Source of the DNA: an uncultured Bacilli bacterium
Lineage (GTDB): Bacteria > Bacillota_I > Bacilli_A > RF39 > UBA660
Direction of reading: 5' to 3'
DNA length: 14,593 bases
Assembly (NCBI GenBank): GCA_934095805.1
Contig: CAKOKV010000007.1
Coordinates: 1 to 14,593 of the forward strand
Position 1 is the first letter of the stretch. Each line of letters opens with the position of its first letter. Positions 1 to 5,978 of this stretch are shown piece by piece. Under the pieces are notes generated by a model. The model ran no database searches, was not told the origin of the DNA, and worked only from the letters and a program-made list of their open reading frames with translations. The position numbers and the translations under genes are program-made.

Positions 1-138
1 GATATTGCTATTTACTTAATGGGTCTATCTGAAATGTTGGGTTTTGACTTGGCAGATGAAATAGAGAAGAAAGTTTCTAAAAATGAAAAACGAGTATATA
101 AAAATATAGATGGGGTTAATATAAGAATAAGTGATTAA
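1..138 (+). CDS. MazG-like protein, C-terminal end (partial)
   Basis: Open from the left edge to a TAA stop at 136-138; only the last 45 residues are in the window. The reading begins DIAIYLMGLSEMLGFDL and continues with an acidic/basic helix containing KNEKRVYKN. This pattern (Asp, a hydrophobic Y/L helix, LG(F/I)DL, then a lysine-rich helix with NEKR) is what the end of MazG-like nucleotide pyrophosphohydrolases looks like; those all-alpha enzymes hydrolyse NTPs to NMP and pyrophosphate. The metal-binding EExxE part would lie upstream, outside the window, so catalytic competence cannot be judged. The family call rests on a short stretch recognised from memory. Confidence 0.6.
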   Translation, partial: DIAIYLMGLSEMLGFDLADEIEKKVSKNEKRVYKNIDGVNIRISD

Positions 139-180
139 TATTTAAATGTTAAAGAAGTCATCTAACAAAAAATTATATTA

Positions 181-410
181 AGGTGTCCCGAACTAAACTG
201 TGGTACAAGCCACAATTAAAGCGAACGAAAAATAGAACGCATAAGCGTACTAAAATAAAATAATATGAAAGAGATGAAAAGCTCTTTTTTCGTTGTAATA
301 TAAAAGAAAGGAGTGATAAACAAAAGAATAAATAAGCGTTAGCTAATGTAATGATAAGAATGTTGTGTTTTAATAAAAATAGTCGCAATATAGTTCGGGT
401 GACTATTTTT
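181..410 (+). ncRNA. candidate structured non-coding RNA ending in a terminator-like hairpin
   Basis: The 313-base gap between 139 and 451 has no convincing gene but is dense in complementarity. CCCGAACTA (187-195) is the exact complement of TAGTTCGGG (391-399). TGTGG/CCACA (199-203/210-214) forms a small hairpin. AACGAAAAA (224-232) pairs with TTTTTCGTT (286-294), enclosing ACGC/GCGT (237-240/245-248) and AAAGAG/CTCTTT (268-273/282-287). A perfect 10-bp stem AAAAATAGTC/GACTATTTTT (375-384/401-410) closes the 3' end, and its loop contains the strand that pairs with the 5' end. Long-range 5'-3' pairing, a size near 220 nt and a U-rich 3' hairpin are typical of a free-standing bacterial RNA. 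The size fits the raiA motif class, but I cannot recall its consensus well enough to assign it. Confidence 0.45.
375..410 (+). terminator. hairpin with T-run at the end of the candidate RNA
   Basis: Perfect inverted repeat AAAAATAGTC/GACTATTTTT with a 16-nt loop (385-400); the right arm ends in five T. The stem is A/T-rich, so on its own it is a weak terminator. The loop bases 391-399 can instead pair with 187-195, so it may be part of the RNA fold rather than a simple terminator. Confidence 0.45.
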
Positions 411-502
411 GGGAAAAAAGTACAAATAAGTAGAAATGATGAAAATAGATTATGCTAAACCATTCTTTTATAAATGCTATATATACACAATTTATAAAAA
501 TA

Positions 503-511
503 TGGTATAAT
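503..511 (+). promoter_or_regulatory. extended -10 promoter of the 84-aa gene
   Basis: TGGTATAAT gives a consensus -10 (506-511) with the TGn extension; no good -35 is visible at the usual distance. Transcription would begin near 518, only a few bases before the AAGGAGG ribosome binding site at 521-527. Confidence 0.6.
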
Positions 512-535
512 GTATTTGATAAGGAGGACAATAAT

Positions 536-790
536 ATGAGTAAGAGATATGATGAATATGTAAATAAAATGAATAATAATTTCTCAACAGAAGTAATACC
601 TATGATTCCGAATATTGATTCAAAGCTAGAAAGAGAAATTAGAGATAGAGCAATAATTGAGTTGGTAAAAATGTCTATTAGTAAAGGAATGGAGTTAACA
701 TATGGAGATATTTGTTTAATGATAGATAATGACCCTTCTGAAAAAGAATATGAAAATATGAAAACTGAAATTACTCCTAAAACAAAGTAG
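536..790 (+). CDS. hypothetical protein, 84 aa
   Basis: I do not recognise a family. The start is placed at ATG 536 because AAGGAGG (521-527) lies 8 bases upstream; a longer in-frame reading from 452 would cover the promoter and has no ribosome site. The protein begins MSKRYDEYVN and is soluble, with no signal peptide or membrane segment. Its middle (residues 35-55) is a mixed-charge helix with EREIRDRAIIELVKM, followed by a short loop and an acidic and then lysine-rich tail. The own promoter and the terminator-like sequences around it suggest a single-gene unit. Its size and composition would fit a small regulatory or adaptor protein, but this is only a guess. Confidence 0.7.
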   Translation: MSKRYDEYVNKMNNNFSTEVIPMIPNIDSKLEREIRDRAIIELVKMSISKGMELTYGDICLMIDNDPSEKEYENMKTEITPKTK

Positions 791-849
791 TTTAATTATA
801 GACTTTTAAATATTAGCGTTAAAAATTATATTGTTAACAAAGAGTCTAA

Positions 850-1044
850 ACTTTTAAAATAGTAATTATTATTTATTATAAAGATAATAAAGTTGTCGGA
901 TATGATGATACTCTTGTAGGTGAAACAAAACCTGGTAGATCAGCTAATTTTGATTTTTATAAACCTTATGATGAAAATTATGATGATTTAGAGTTTGATA
1001 CATACAAAATATATATAAATGATGCATACTCTTATAATTGGTAG
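850..1044 (+). pseudogene. C-terminal remnant of an FxLYD-domain protein
   Basis: An open frame after TAA 847-849 reads through 64 codons to TAG 1042-1044, without an ATG or ribosome site at its beginning. It contains IYYKDNKVVGYDDTLV, then PGRSANFDFYKP, then a Tyr/Asp-rich end with YKIYINDAYS. This succession (a beta strand with YKdgKvVg, a PG turn, a SA.F..Y.PY segment and a final Y.v.v..a strand) is the pattern of the FxLYD domain of exported or lipid-anchored Gram-positive proteins, usually found at their C-terminus. The signal peptide and most of the domain are missing, so it is a decayed fragment; a perfect terminator at 1112-1134 still follows it. Family from memory, moderately sure. 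Confidence 0.55.
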
Positions 1045-1111
1045 AAGAGAAATATCAAACTATTTGGTGATATATAAAAATTGTCGGAATATTAAGATAT
1101 TACGAACTGTT

Positions 1112-1134
1112 AAGAAGTAGAAATACTTCTTTTT
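1112..1134 (+). terminator. rho-independent terminator behind the FxLYD remnant
   Basis: AAGAAGTA (1112-1119), a GAAA tetraloop (1120-1123) and TACTTCTT (1124-1131) form a perfect 8-bp hairpin that runs into five T (1130-1134). It separates the degraded gene from the recombinase. Confidence 0.8.
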
Positions 1135-1203
1135 CTTATGTGCAAAATCGCATCCTAAACTTATTTTAATAAAAGTGATAATTTATTTGTAGAGGTGAAG
1201 AAA

Positions 1204-2266
1204 ATGAAAAGAAAGGTAGCAATATATGCTAGAATTTCAACTGAACATGAAGCTCAATTATCTGCTTTAGATAATCAAGTTCAATACTATGATGATATTC
1301 TAAAGAAGAATCCTGACTGGATTTTATATGATAGATATATAGATGAAGGAATAACAGGAACATCTACAAAGAAAAGAAAAAACTTTATGAGAATGATGGA
1401 GGATGCGAAAGCAGGAAGGTTTGATTTAATAGTTACTCGTGAGGTGTCAAGATTTGCAAGAAATACAGATGATACATTACAAGAAACTAGAAGGTTAAAA
1501 AACATTGGAGTAGAAGTATATTTTATAGATGATAATATTTGGAAATTCAATGATGAAGATGGTGAATTAAAACTTACTATTATGGCTACATTAGCTCAAA
1601 ATGAAAGTAAGAAAACTTCTCAAAGAGTTAAAGCAGGACAATTGATATCATTTCAAAATGGAGTATTCTATGGAACAGGTAATATACTTGTGTATGACAA
1701 AATTGGTAAAGATTTGGTAGTCAATGAACAACAAGCTGAGATAGTAAAATTTATTTATTCTGAATATTTAAGTGGTAAAGGAACAGTTAAAATTGCAGAT
1801 GAATTATCAAAAATGGAGGCTCAAACATCAATGGGATTAACTAATTGGAGTGCTTCTTATGTATCAAGAGTACTAAGAAATCCATTTTATTCAGGAACCA
1901 TAGTTTATAGAAAATCATACATACTTAGATAAAACTATAGATCTAAATATGTATGATATGTTTCAAAAGAAGCTATCAAGTAGAATAGAGAAATATAAAA
2001 TAGAAATAATAGAATTAGAAAAGAAATGTGAATCAATTGAACCATTAGAAGTTAGAATTGAGAATGCAAAAAAGAGTATTAGAAGATTACTTGATATTAA
2101 CTATAATGGTGTTGATGATAAAATAATATAAGAATTTGTAGAAAGGATAATTGTTCATAAAGATTACTTTGAATGGAAGTTAAACTTTATGAATGATACA
2201 ATAAAATTAGAAATAAGTGGAACAAACAAGAAAGATGGATTTTTAGTTGAACATTGTGAAAGTTAA
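1204..2266 (+). pseudogene. large serine recombinase, broken by deletion, frameshift and stop
   Basis: Start ATG 1204 follows AGAGGTG (1191-1197). Residues 1-140 are a resolvase catalytic domain: VAIYARIST with nucleophile Ser12, an active-site arginine stretch SRFARN (residues 82-87), and the dimer/E-helix with NESKKTSQRVKAG. A Recombinase (DNA-binding) domain follows up to FYSGTIVYRKSY, where the frame ends at TAA 1932. In the next frame, from about 1922, the typical C-terminal coiled coil resumes (YDMFQKKLSSRIEKYK), stops at TAA 2129-2131 and continues readable to TAA 2264-2266 (EFVERIIVHKDYF). Intact family members of about 450-550 residues carry a zinc ribbon between these parts; it is absent here. 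The N-terminal 242 residues could still be made, but integrase activity is unlikely. This is the relic of an integrated mobile element. Confidence 0.85.
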
Positions 2267-2278
2267 TACTTATTTATA

Positions 2279-2287
2279 TGGTAAAAT
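2279..2287 (+). promoter_or_regulatory. extended -10 promoter of the HEPN-like gene
   Basis: TGGTAAAAT, an extended -10 with one deviation from TATAAT, lies 18 bases before ATG 2305. The short leader contains GAGGTG (2294-2299). It resembles the boxes at 503 and 4757. Confidence 0.4.
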
Positions 2288-2304
2288 AAATATGAGGTGT
2301 AACT

Positions 2305-4005
2305 ATGAGAAGATTAACTCTTGAACAATTATTAACCGTATGTAATGAATTTATTAAAGGAAGAGGTTTTACTCGATATTTAAATGTTGAGCCAGTAGTG
2401 CTTAATTACTTAAAAAAATATAATTATATAACAGAAAATGGAAGCTATGGTTTTTCATTAAATGACAAATTTTATATAAATTATAAAAAAGAGATTAAAT
2501 CTTTAAATTTAACTAAATTTCAAAAAGAACTTATAAAACAATACAATCCATTCACAGCTATATATTTTGATGGTGAATTAATGCATTTATTTATAAACAA
2601 TCCAAACTTCCATTTTGTATGGAGCGGGTATAGGGGATATGTATGTTCAGCAGATGATTCTAAGCTTAGTATTTATATTAAAGATGTATGCCTTTGTCAT
2701 GACCTAGTAGAAGACAAAATAGTAATTGGAATATTTTTAGTTGATTTAATTGATTTAGATTATCAATCACAAATAATGCTTGAACCATTTATGTTAGATA
2801 ATATAGATGATAGATATGAATTTCATCAATATAACATTAAGAACTTACTATATGGTGAATGGCTAGATGTGGCTGAAGAAGATATATATACTGTATTATT
2901 AGAAGGTATTAGAATTGTAAATTATATATTTGAGAAAAAATATGGTTTTAAATTATATAAAAAAGAATATGAATGTGGAAATTTGCAATTCTATATGCCA
3001 TTGTTTTATCCAACAAAGATCAATAGATTTAATTTTTGCATGGAAATATATAAAGTATTTCTAGATAATATCAATAAAAGTAGTTTGAAGAAAAAAATAA
3101 TAAAAGATTATGATAATATGCCTAATAAAAATGAAATAGATTTAGACAAACTAGAAAAAGGTGAATATGGTGTTTTTTCTATGTTTAAATTATATTTTGG
3201 TCAGTATAACCAATTCTATGAAATATCATACGATAAACTAGATAAAATAAGAAGTTTAAGAACTGAACCAGCACATCAGATCTATATTAATGATTTGAAT
3301 TATGATTATTGTAAGGAACAGGATGAAGTATTAATTAACCTATATAGAATTATTAATAATATAATTAAGGTTGAGGATTTAGATTATAAATATTTAAAAG
3401 AATATAAAAAGGGAGAATATGAGTGCTTCTATGGAAATCATGGAGCAATATTACAAAAAAATGGATTTAATTCAAAACAATATAGATATTATGATGGATA
3501 TATAAGATTAAATAATGATAAGTTTCAAGTTAGAGATGCAGAAATATTGATAGCAGGTAATAGTATAGAAGAAATAAAAGATGAATTGGAAAAACACTTA
3601 AAGAAAAATTCAAGAATAGAAGAAAAAGATATAAGACATATAATTGATATATTATTGAATAGTGAAATATGCAAACCAAGCGAGAGAGAATTGAAATCAT
3701 TCTTTTATGGGAATGCATATTTAAAAAAATTCTATGGTAAATGTAAAAATTACAAGAAAACAGGTATAGAATTGTATAATGATTTCTTGAAGAAAGGATA
3801 TAAGTATTCCATAATATTTGCTGATTCAAGTGAGTTATGTTGGAATATTGAAAAAACAATAGAAATAATAAAAAAAGAGAAAGAAGATTTATTCGGAAGT
3901 GGTTTGTTATTATATCTATTAACAAATAATTTTTCCGAAGATGATTCGAACATATTTATTAAGCAAAAAGAAAATATGTTGTTTTCAAACAATGTTTGGG
4001 ATTAA
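2305..4005 (+). CDS. orphan 566-aa protein with an R-x4-H (HEPN-like) motif
   Basis: No family that I can name over the full length. ATG 2305 is supported by GAGGTG six bases upstream. The protein is soluble and rich in Lys, Tyr, Asn and Ile, without signal peptide, membrane segments, P-loop or HTH that I can see. The central helical region reads LDKIRSLRTEPAHQIYIND: Arg319-Thr-Glu-Pro-Ala-His324 matches the R-polar-x3-H active-site motif of HEPN ribonucleases, and it is flanked by predicted helices (DEVLINLYRIINNIIK after it), as in that fold. Residues 1-200 look mixed alpha/beta (FTAIYFDGELMHLF, IVIGIFLVDLIDL); residues 380-566 are a separate charged region. HEPN proteins often serve in abortive infection, toxin-antitoxin and CRISPR systems by cutting RNA. 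The position next to a dead integrase fits a defence cargo. The function is inferred from one motif and context. Confidence 0.75.
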   Translation: MRRLTLEQLLTVCNEFIKGRGFTRYLNVEPVVLNYLKKYNYITENGSYGFSLNDKFYINYKKEIKSLNLTKFQKELIKQYNPFTAIYFDGELMHLFINNPNFHFVWSGYRGYVCSADDSKLSIYIKDVCLCHDLVEDKIVIGIFLVDLIDLDYQSQIMLEPFMLDNIDDRYEFHQYNIKNLLYGEWLDVAEEDIYTVLLEGIRIVNYIFEKKYGFKLYKKEYECGNLQFYMPLFYPTKINRFNFCMEIYKVFLDNINKSSLKKKIIKDYDNMPNKNEIDLDKLEKGEYGVFSMFKLYFGQYNQFYEISYDKLDKIRSLRTEPAHQIYINDLNYDYCKEQDEVLINLYRIINNIIKVEDLDYKYLKEYKKGEYECFYGNHGAILQKNGFNSKQYRYYDGYIRLNNDKFQVRDAEILIAGNSIEEIKDELEKHLKKNSRIEEKDIRHIIDILLNSEICKPSERELKSFFYGNAYLKKFYGKCKNYKKTGIELYNDFLKKGYKYSIIFADSSELCWNIEKTIEIIKKEKEDLFGSGLLLYLLTNNFSEDDSNIFIKQKENMLFSNNVWD

Positions 4006-4029
4006 CAGAAAAATTAAGTCATTTTAGTC

Positions 4030-4100
4030 TCCTGGAGTGAGAGGTTGCTCCAAATCGGTTTCCTTTGGTTTATGGCTCACAAGCCGCTATCAAGTCAGGA
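4030..4100 (+). other. short GC-rich foldable island of unknown nature
   Basis: About half of these 71 bases are G or C, in surroundings nearer one quarter. TCCTG (4030-4034) pairs with CAGGA (4096-4100), GTGAG (4037-4041) with CTCAC (4076-4080), and CCAAA (4050-4054) with TTTGG (4064-4068), giving a nested long hairpin; GGCT/AGCC (4074-4077/4082-4085) is an alternative. A 68-codon frame runs across it from GTG 4037 to TAA 4243, but it lacks a convincing ribosome site and resembles nothing I know, so I do not call it a gene. It could be an RNA element, an integration site or a fragment of an element; the remaining gap 4101-4247 shows nothing else. Confidence 0.4.
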
Positions 4101-4247
4101 ACGCAAAATTAGATAAAAGACCAAAAGTGTTTTTAAGCCGTATGATCATTACGAATGACGATATTATAAGGTATAGAAATGATATACCTGAATGTAAAAA
4201 TATAGTCATTAGAAAACCACTTATTCTTGATGTTTATATATAATTTT

Positions 4248-4288
4248 AAGACTGAGATGACTTTTATGTCGCAAATCTCAGTCTTTTT
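4248..4288 (+). terminator. strong rho-independent terminator
   Basis: An 11-bp perfect stem (4248-4258 with 4275-4285: AAGACTGAGAT/ATCTCAGTCTT) with a 16-nt loop that can itself pair GAC/GTC, followed by T residues. It ends the unit containing the HEPN-like gene and insulates the XRE gene. The left flank (TTTT at 4244-4247) could let it act on the other strand as well. Confidence 0.9.
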
Positions 4289-4334
4289 ATGTAAAAAAAT
4301 ATATATGTGCGATAAGTAGTTGAAGGTGTAAAAA

Positions 4335-4712
4335 ATGCGATTAATATATACAAAACCAAAGTTAAGAGATTTATCACAAGGATCAAGAATTGCATTTGTA
4401 AGACAGTTTAGATTTTTAACACAGGATGATGTATCAGATAAACTTGGTTTAACTGGTGATTGTAAAAGAAGAACTATGACAAGATATGAAAAAGGAGATA
4501 GAAATCCAAAAGATGAAAGATTAACAGAAATAGCAAATATTTTAAATGTAAGTTTTAATTCAATTAAAAAGTATGATTACAACAAGCCAATAGACTTAAT
4601 TTATACTTTGATGTGGTTAGAAGAATTAATCCCTAATTATAGGTTAGATTTATCACAGGTAAAAAATATTAATGATGAGTCATTTATGGGATTAGTGAAA
4701 GACATTAAATAA
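4335..4712 (+). CDS. XRE-family helix-turn-helix regulator
   Basis: Cytoplasmic DNA-binding protein of 125 residues. ATG 4335 follows GAAGGTG (4322-4328). Residues 17-75 are a Cro/C1-type HTH: GSRIAFVRQFRFLTQDDVSDKLG, then a recognition-helix part with RRTMTRYEKGDRNPK, then LTEIANILNVSFNSIKKY. The segment between helices 2 and 3 (LTGDCKRRTMTRYE) is longer than in phage repressors, as in the XRE proteins often carried by conjugative or mobilisable elements of Firmicutes. The C-terminus (DLIYTLMWLEELIPNYRL) may be a dimerisation or small sensing part. It stands alone between a terminator and the promoter at 4757, so it probably regulates itself or neighbouring element genes. No target site was identified. 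Confidence 0.85.
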   Translation: MRLIYTKPKLRDLSQGSRIAFVRQFRFLTQDDVSDKLGLTGDCKRRTMTRYEKGDRNPKDERLTEIANILNVSFNSIKKYDYNKPIDLIYTLMWLEELIPNYRLDLSQVKNINDESFMGLVKDIK

Positions 4713-4756
4713 AGTATATTATTATATAAATCGCTTACTAAAAAAAGTAATATTTA

Positions 4757-4765
4757 TGGTATAAT
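4757..4765 (+). promoter_or_regulatory. extended -10 promoter upstream of the LysR gene
   Basis: TGGTATAAT (TATAAT at 4760-4765) is identical to the box at 503-511. A second TATAAT lies at 4853-4858, with only a poor -35. The leader from the first would be about 130 nt; I see no clear hairpin in it. Confidence 0.5.
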
Positions 4766-4897
4766 AAGGTAAATTGATGAGTTTTTTTGTGTATTTATTA
4801 GAAGAAAAGAAAAAAATATTGGGAATGAATTTAGTTAGTAAAAAAAGGATAATATAATTTTAAATTAAATTAAAGTTAGTTGATTAGGAGGGAAAAT

Positions 4898-5776
4898 ATG
4901 AATAATTTTGATGTTAATCTTAATTTATATAGAAGTTTTTATTATGTTGCAAAATATGGTGGATTTACTAAAGCAAGTAAACAAGTTAATATATCACAGT
5001 CTTCACTAAGTTCTAATGTGAAAAATTTAGAAGAACAATTAAATAAAAAACTTTTTAAGAGAGAAAAGTCTGATGTTTCTCTAACAAATTATGGTAAGGA
5101 TTTATTTTTAAGATTAGAAGAAATAAAGAATATATTAGATGATGAACTAATAAATAATGAGTTGAAAATCGGATGTACTAGATTTATAGCAGATAATTAT
5201 CTAGCAGATTCTGTTTCGAAATTTAAAAAGAAAAACAATGAAGCAAAGTTAAGTTTTTCATTTGCTAATGCTACTGATATGTTTCAAATGTTGAAAAAAG
5301 AAGAACTTGATATTGTTGTATGTAGATATCCGATGTTCTTTAAATTTGAAAGTCATATTAAAGTAGAAAAAATAGCCGATGTTGAAAATGTATTTGTTTG
5401 TTCTAAAAAGTTTTATGAAGAAAAATTCCAAAATTGTGATGATTATGTTTGCCCTATGATTTTGCCTGGAAGTTCTGAAAAAAGAAGAAATATTGAACAA
5501 TACCTTTTAGATAATAATATTAATTATTCTGTTGAAATTGAGATTCCTAATTCAACTCTACTTAAAAAATTAATAATTAATGATATGGGAATTGGTTATA
5601 TAAATAAGAAATTTATTGAGAATGAAGTAGAAAATGGTTTAGTTGTTGTAATTGAAAGTTTTAAAAATATTCCAACTGATAGTATTTCTATAGTATATAA
5701 CACAAAAGGCAAATACAAATTAGTATTAAAATATATTGATAGTTTAAAAAAGGCTATTAAAAATTCCGATAACTAG
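4898..5776 (+). CDS. LysR-family transcriptional regulator
   Basis: A protein of 292 residues, the usual LysR length. Start ATG 4898 is chosen because AGGAGG (4886-4891) sits 6 bases upstream; the in-frame ATA at 4880 is not used. Residues 1-62 form the winged HTH (LNLYRSFYYVAKYGGFTKAS, then VNISQSSLSSNVKNLEEQLN and KLFKREKSDVSLTNYG). Residues about 85-290 form the periplasmic-binding-protein-like effector domain (LKIGCTRFIADNYL, then LDIVVCRYPMFF, then the GIGYINKKFIENEV segment near the end). LysR proteins bind as tetramers upstream of their target and respond to a small-molecule ligand. It stands 65 bases before the leader of the radical SAM operon in the same direction, so it most likely regulates that operon; the ligand is unknown. 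Confidence 0.9.
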   Translation: MNNFDVNLNLYRSFYYVAKYGGFTKASKQVNISQSSLSSNVKNLEEQLNKKLFKREKSDVSLTNYGKDLFLRLEEIKNILDDELINNELKIGCTRFIADNYLADSVSKFKKKNNEAKLSFSFANATDMFQMLKKEELDIVVCRYPMFFKFESHIKVEKIADVENVFVCSKKFYEEKFQNCDDYVCPMILPGSSEKRRNIEQYLLDNNINYSVEIEIPNSTLLKKLIINDMGIGYINKKFIENEVENGLVVVIESFKNIPTDSISIVYNTKGKYKLVLKYIDSLKKAIKNSDN

Positions 5777-5812
5777 TATTTGTTTCTTGTATGTAAAAAA
5801 GTGTAAATAATG

Positions 5813-5821
5813 TGATATTAT
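5813..5821 (+). promoter_or_regulatory. probable promoter of the leader frame and radical SAM operon
   Basis: TGATATTAT, an extended -10 with one mismatch, lies just before the AAGGAAG ribosome site (5828-5834). The distance from the LysR stop is 36 bases. A LysR-type T-n11-A palindrome was not found with certainty. Confidence 0.4.
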
Positions 5822-5841
5822 ATATTCAAGGAAGCGATAGT

Positions 5842-5931
5842 ATGTCTAAATATTATGATTGTTATGATTATTATGATTTAAATCTTTCATCAGTAAAAAG
5901 TTTAGGCACTACTGTCTCTAAAAAGAGATGA
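5842..5931 (+). CDS. 29-aa Tyr/Asp-rich leader or precursor peptide
   Basis: A small reading frame with its own ribosome site: AGGAAG (5829-5834) is 7 bases before ATG 5842. It begins MSKYYDCYDYYDLNL, with five Tyr and four Asp in the first twelve residues and one Cys, and ends in a Ser/Thr-rich, basic tail (SLGTTVSKKR). The TGA stop (5929-5931) lies inside the left arm of the terminator 5920-5964, and the radical SAM gene starts 47 bases later. Two readings fit. As a leader peptide, translation to the stop would block the hairpin and allow readthrough into the operon. As a precursor peptide modified by the radical SAM enzyme, it would have the usual gene order precursor, terminator, maturase. 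I recognise no peptide family. Translation is not proven. Confidence 0.5.
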   Translation: MSKYYDCYDYYDLNLSSVKSLGTTVSKKR

Positions 5932-5966
5932 CATTAACAAATTAGCGTTTTGTCATCTCTTTTTTT
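5920..5966 (+). terminator. terminator/attenuator directly before the radical SAM gene
   Basis: A 14-bp perfect stem (5920-5933 with 5951-5964, core AGAGATGACA/TGTCATCTCT), loop of 17 nt, then T residues to 5966. The AGGAGG ribosome site of the radical SAM gene begins at 5967, immediately behind the T-run. The left arm contains the stop codon of the 29-codon frame, so translation and hairpin formation exclude each other. Confidence 0.9.
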
Positions 5967-5978
5967 AGGAGGTATATT

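Noticed and set aside
173..388. 71-codon frame on the - strand
   Set aside because: Low-complexity hydrophobic shadow in the structured intergenic region, with no ribosome site; the RNA-like pairings explain the region better.
799..856. TAGACT/AGTCTA inverted repeat after the 84-aa gene as a terminator
   Set aside because: Stem of only six pairs with a loop near 38 bases; too weak to call, although a T-rich stretch follows.
893..1088. Direct repeat TTGTCGGA at 893-900 and 1081-1088 as element boundary
   Set aside because: Eight bases only, both inside or next to the FxLYD fragment; probably chance.
3530..3992. Two - strand frames of 131 and 80 codons
   Set aside because: Antisense shadows of the 566-aa gene, rich in Leu, Ile, Phe and Tyr as expected from the complement of AT-rich coding DNA.
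4080..4110. Resemblance of AAGTCAGGA to the B12 box of cobalamin riboswitches
   Set aside because: The other conserved parts of the riboswitch are absent upstream, and no cobalamin gene follows.
4134..4175. AAGCCGTATG resembling group II intron domain V
   Set aside because: The complementary 3' strand with the ACGGTT end and the GAAA loop are missing.
4037..4243. 68-codon frame starting with GTG
   Set aside because: No separate ribosome site, changes of composition within it, and no resemblance to a known family; left as an unexplained region.
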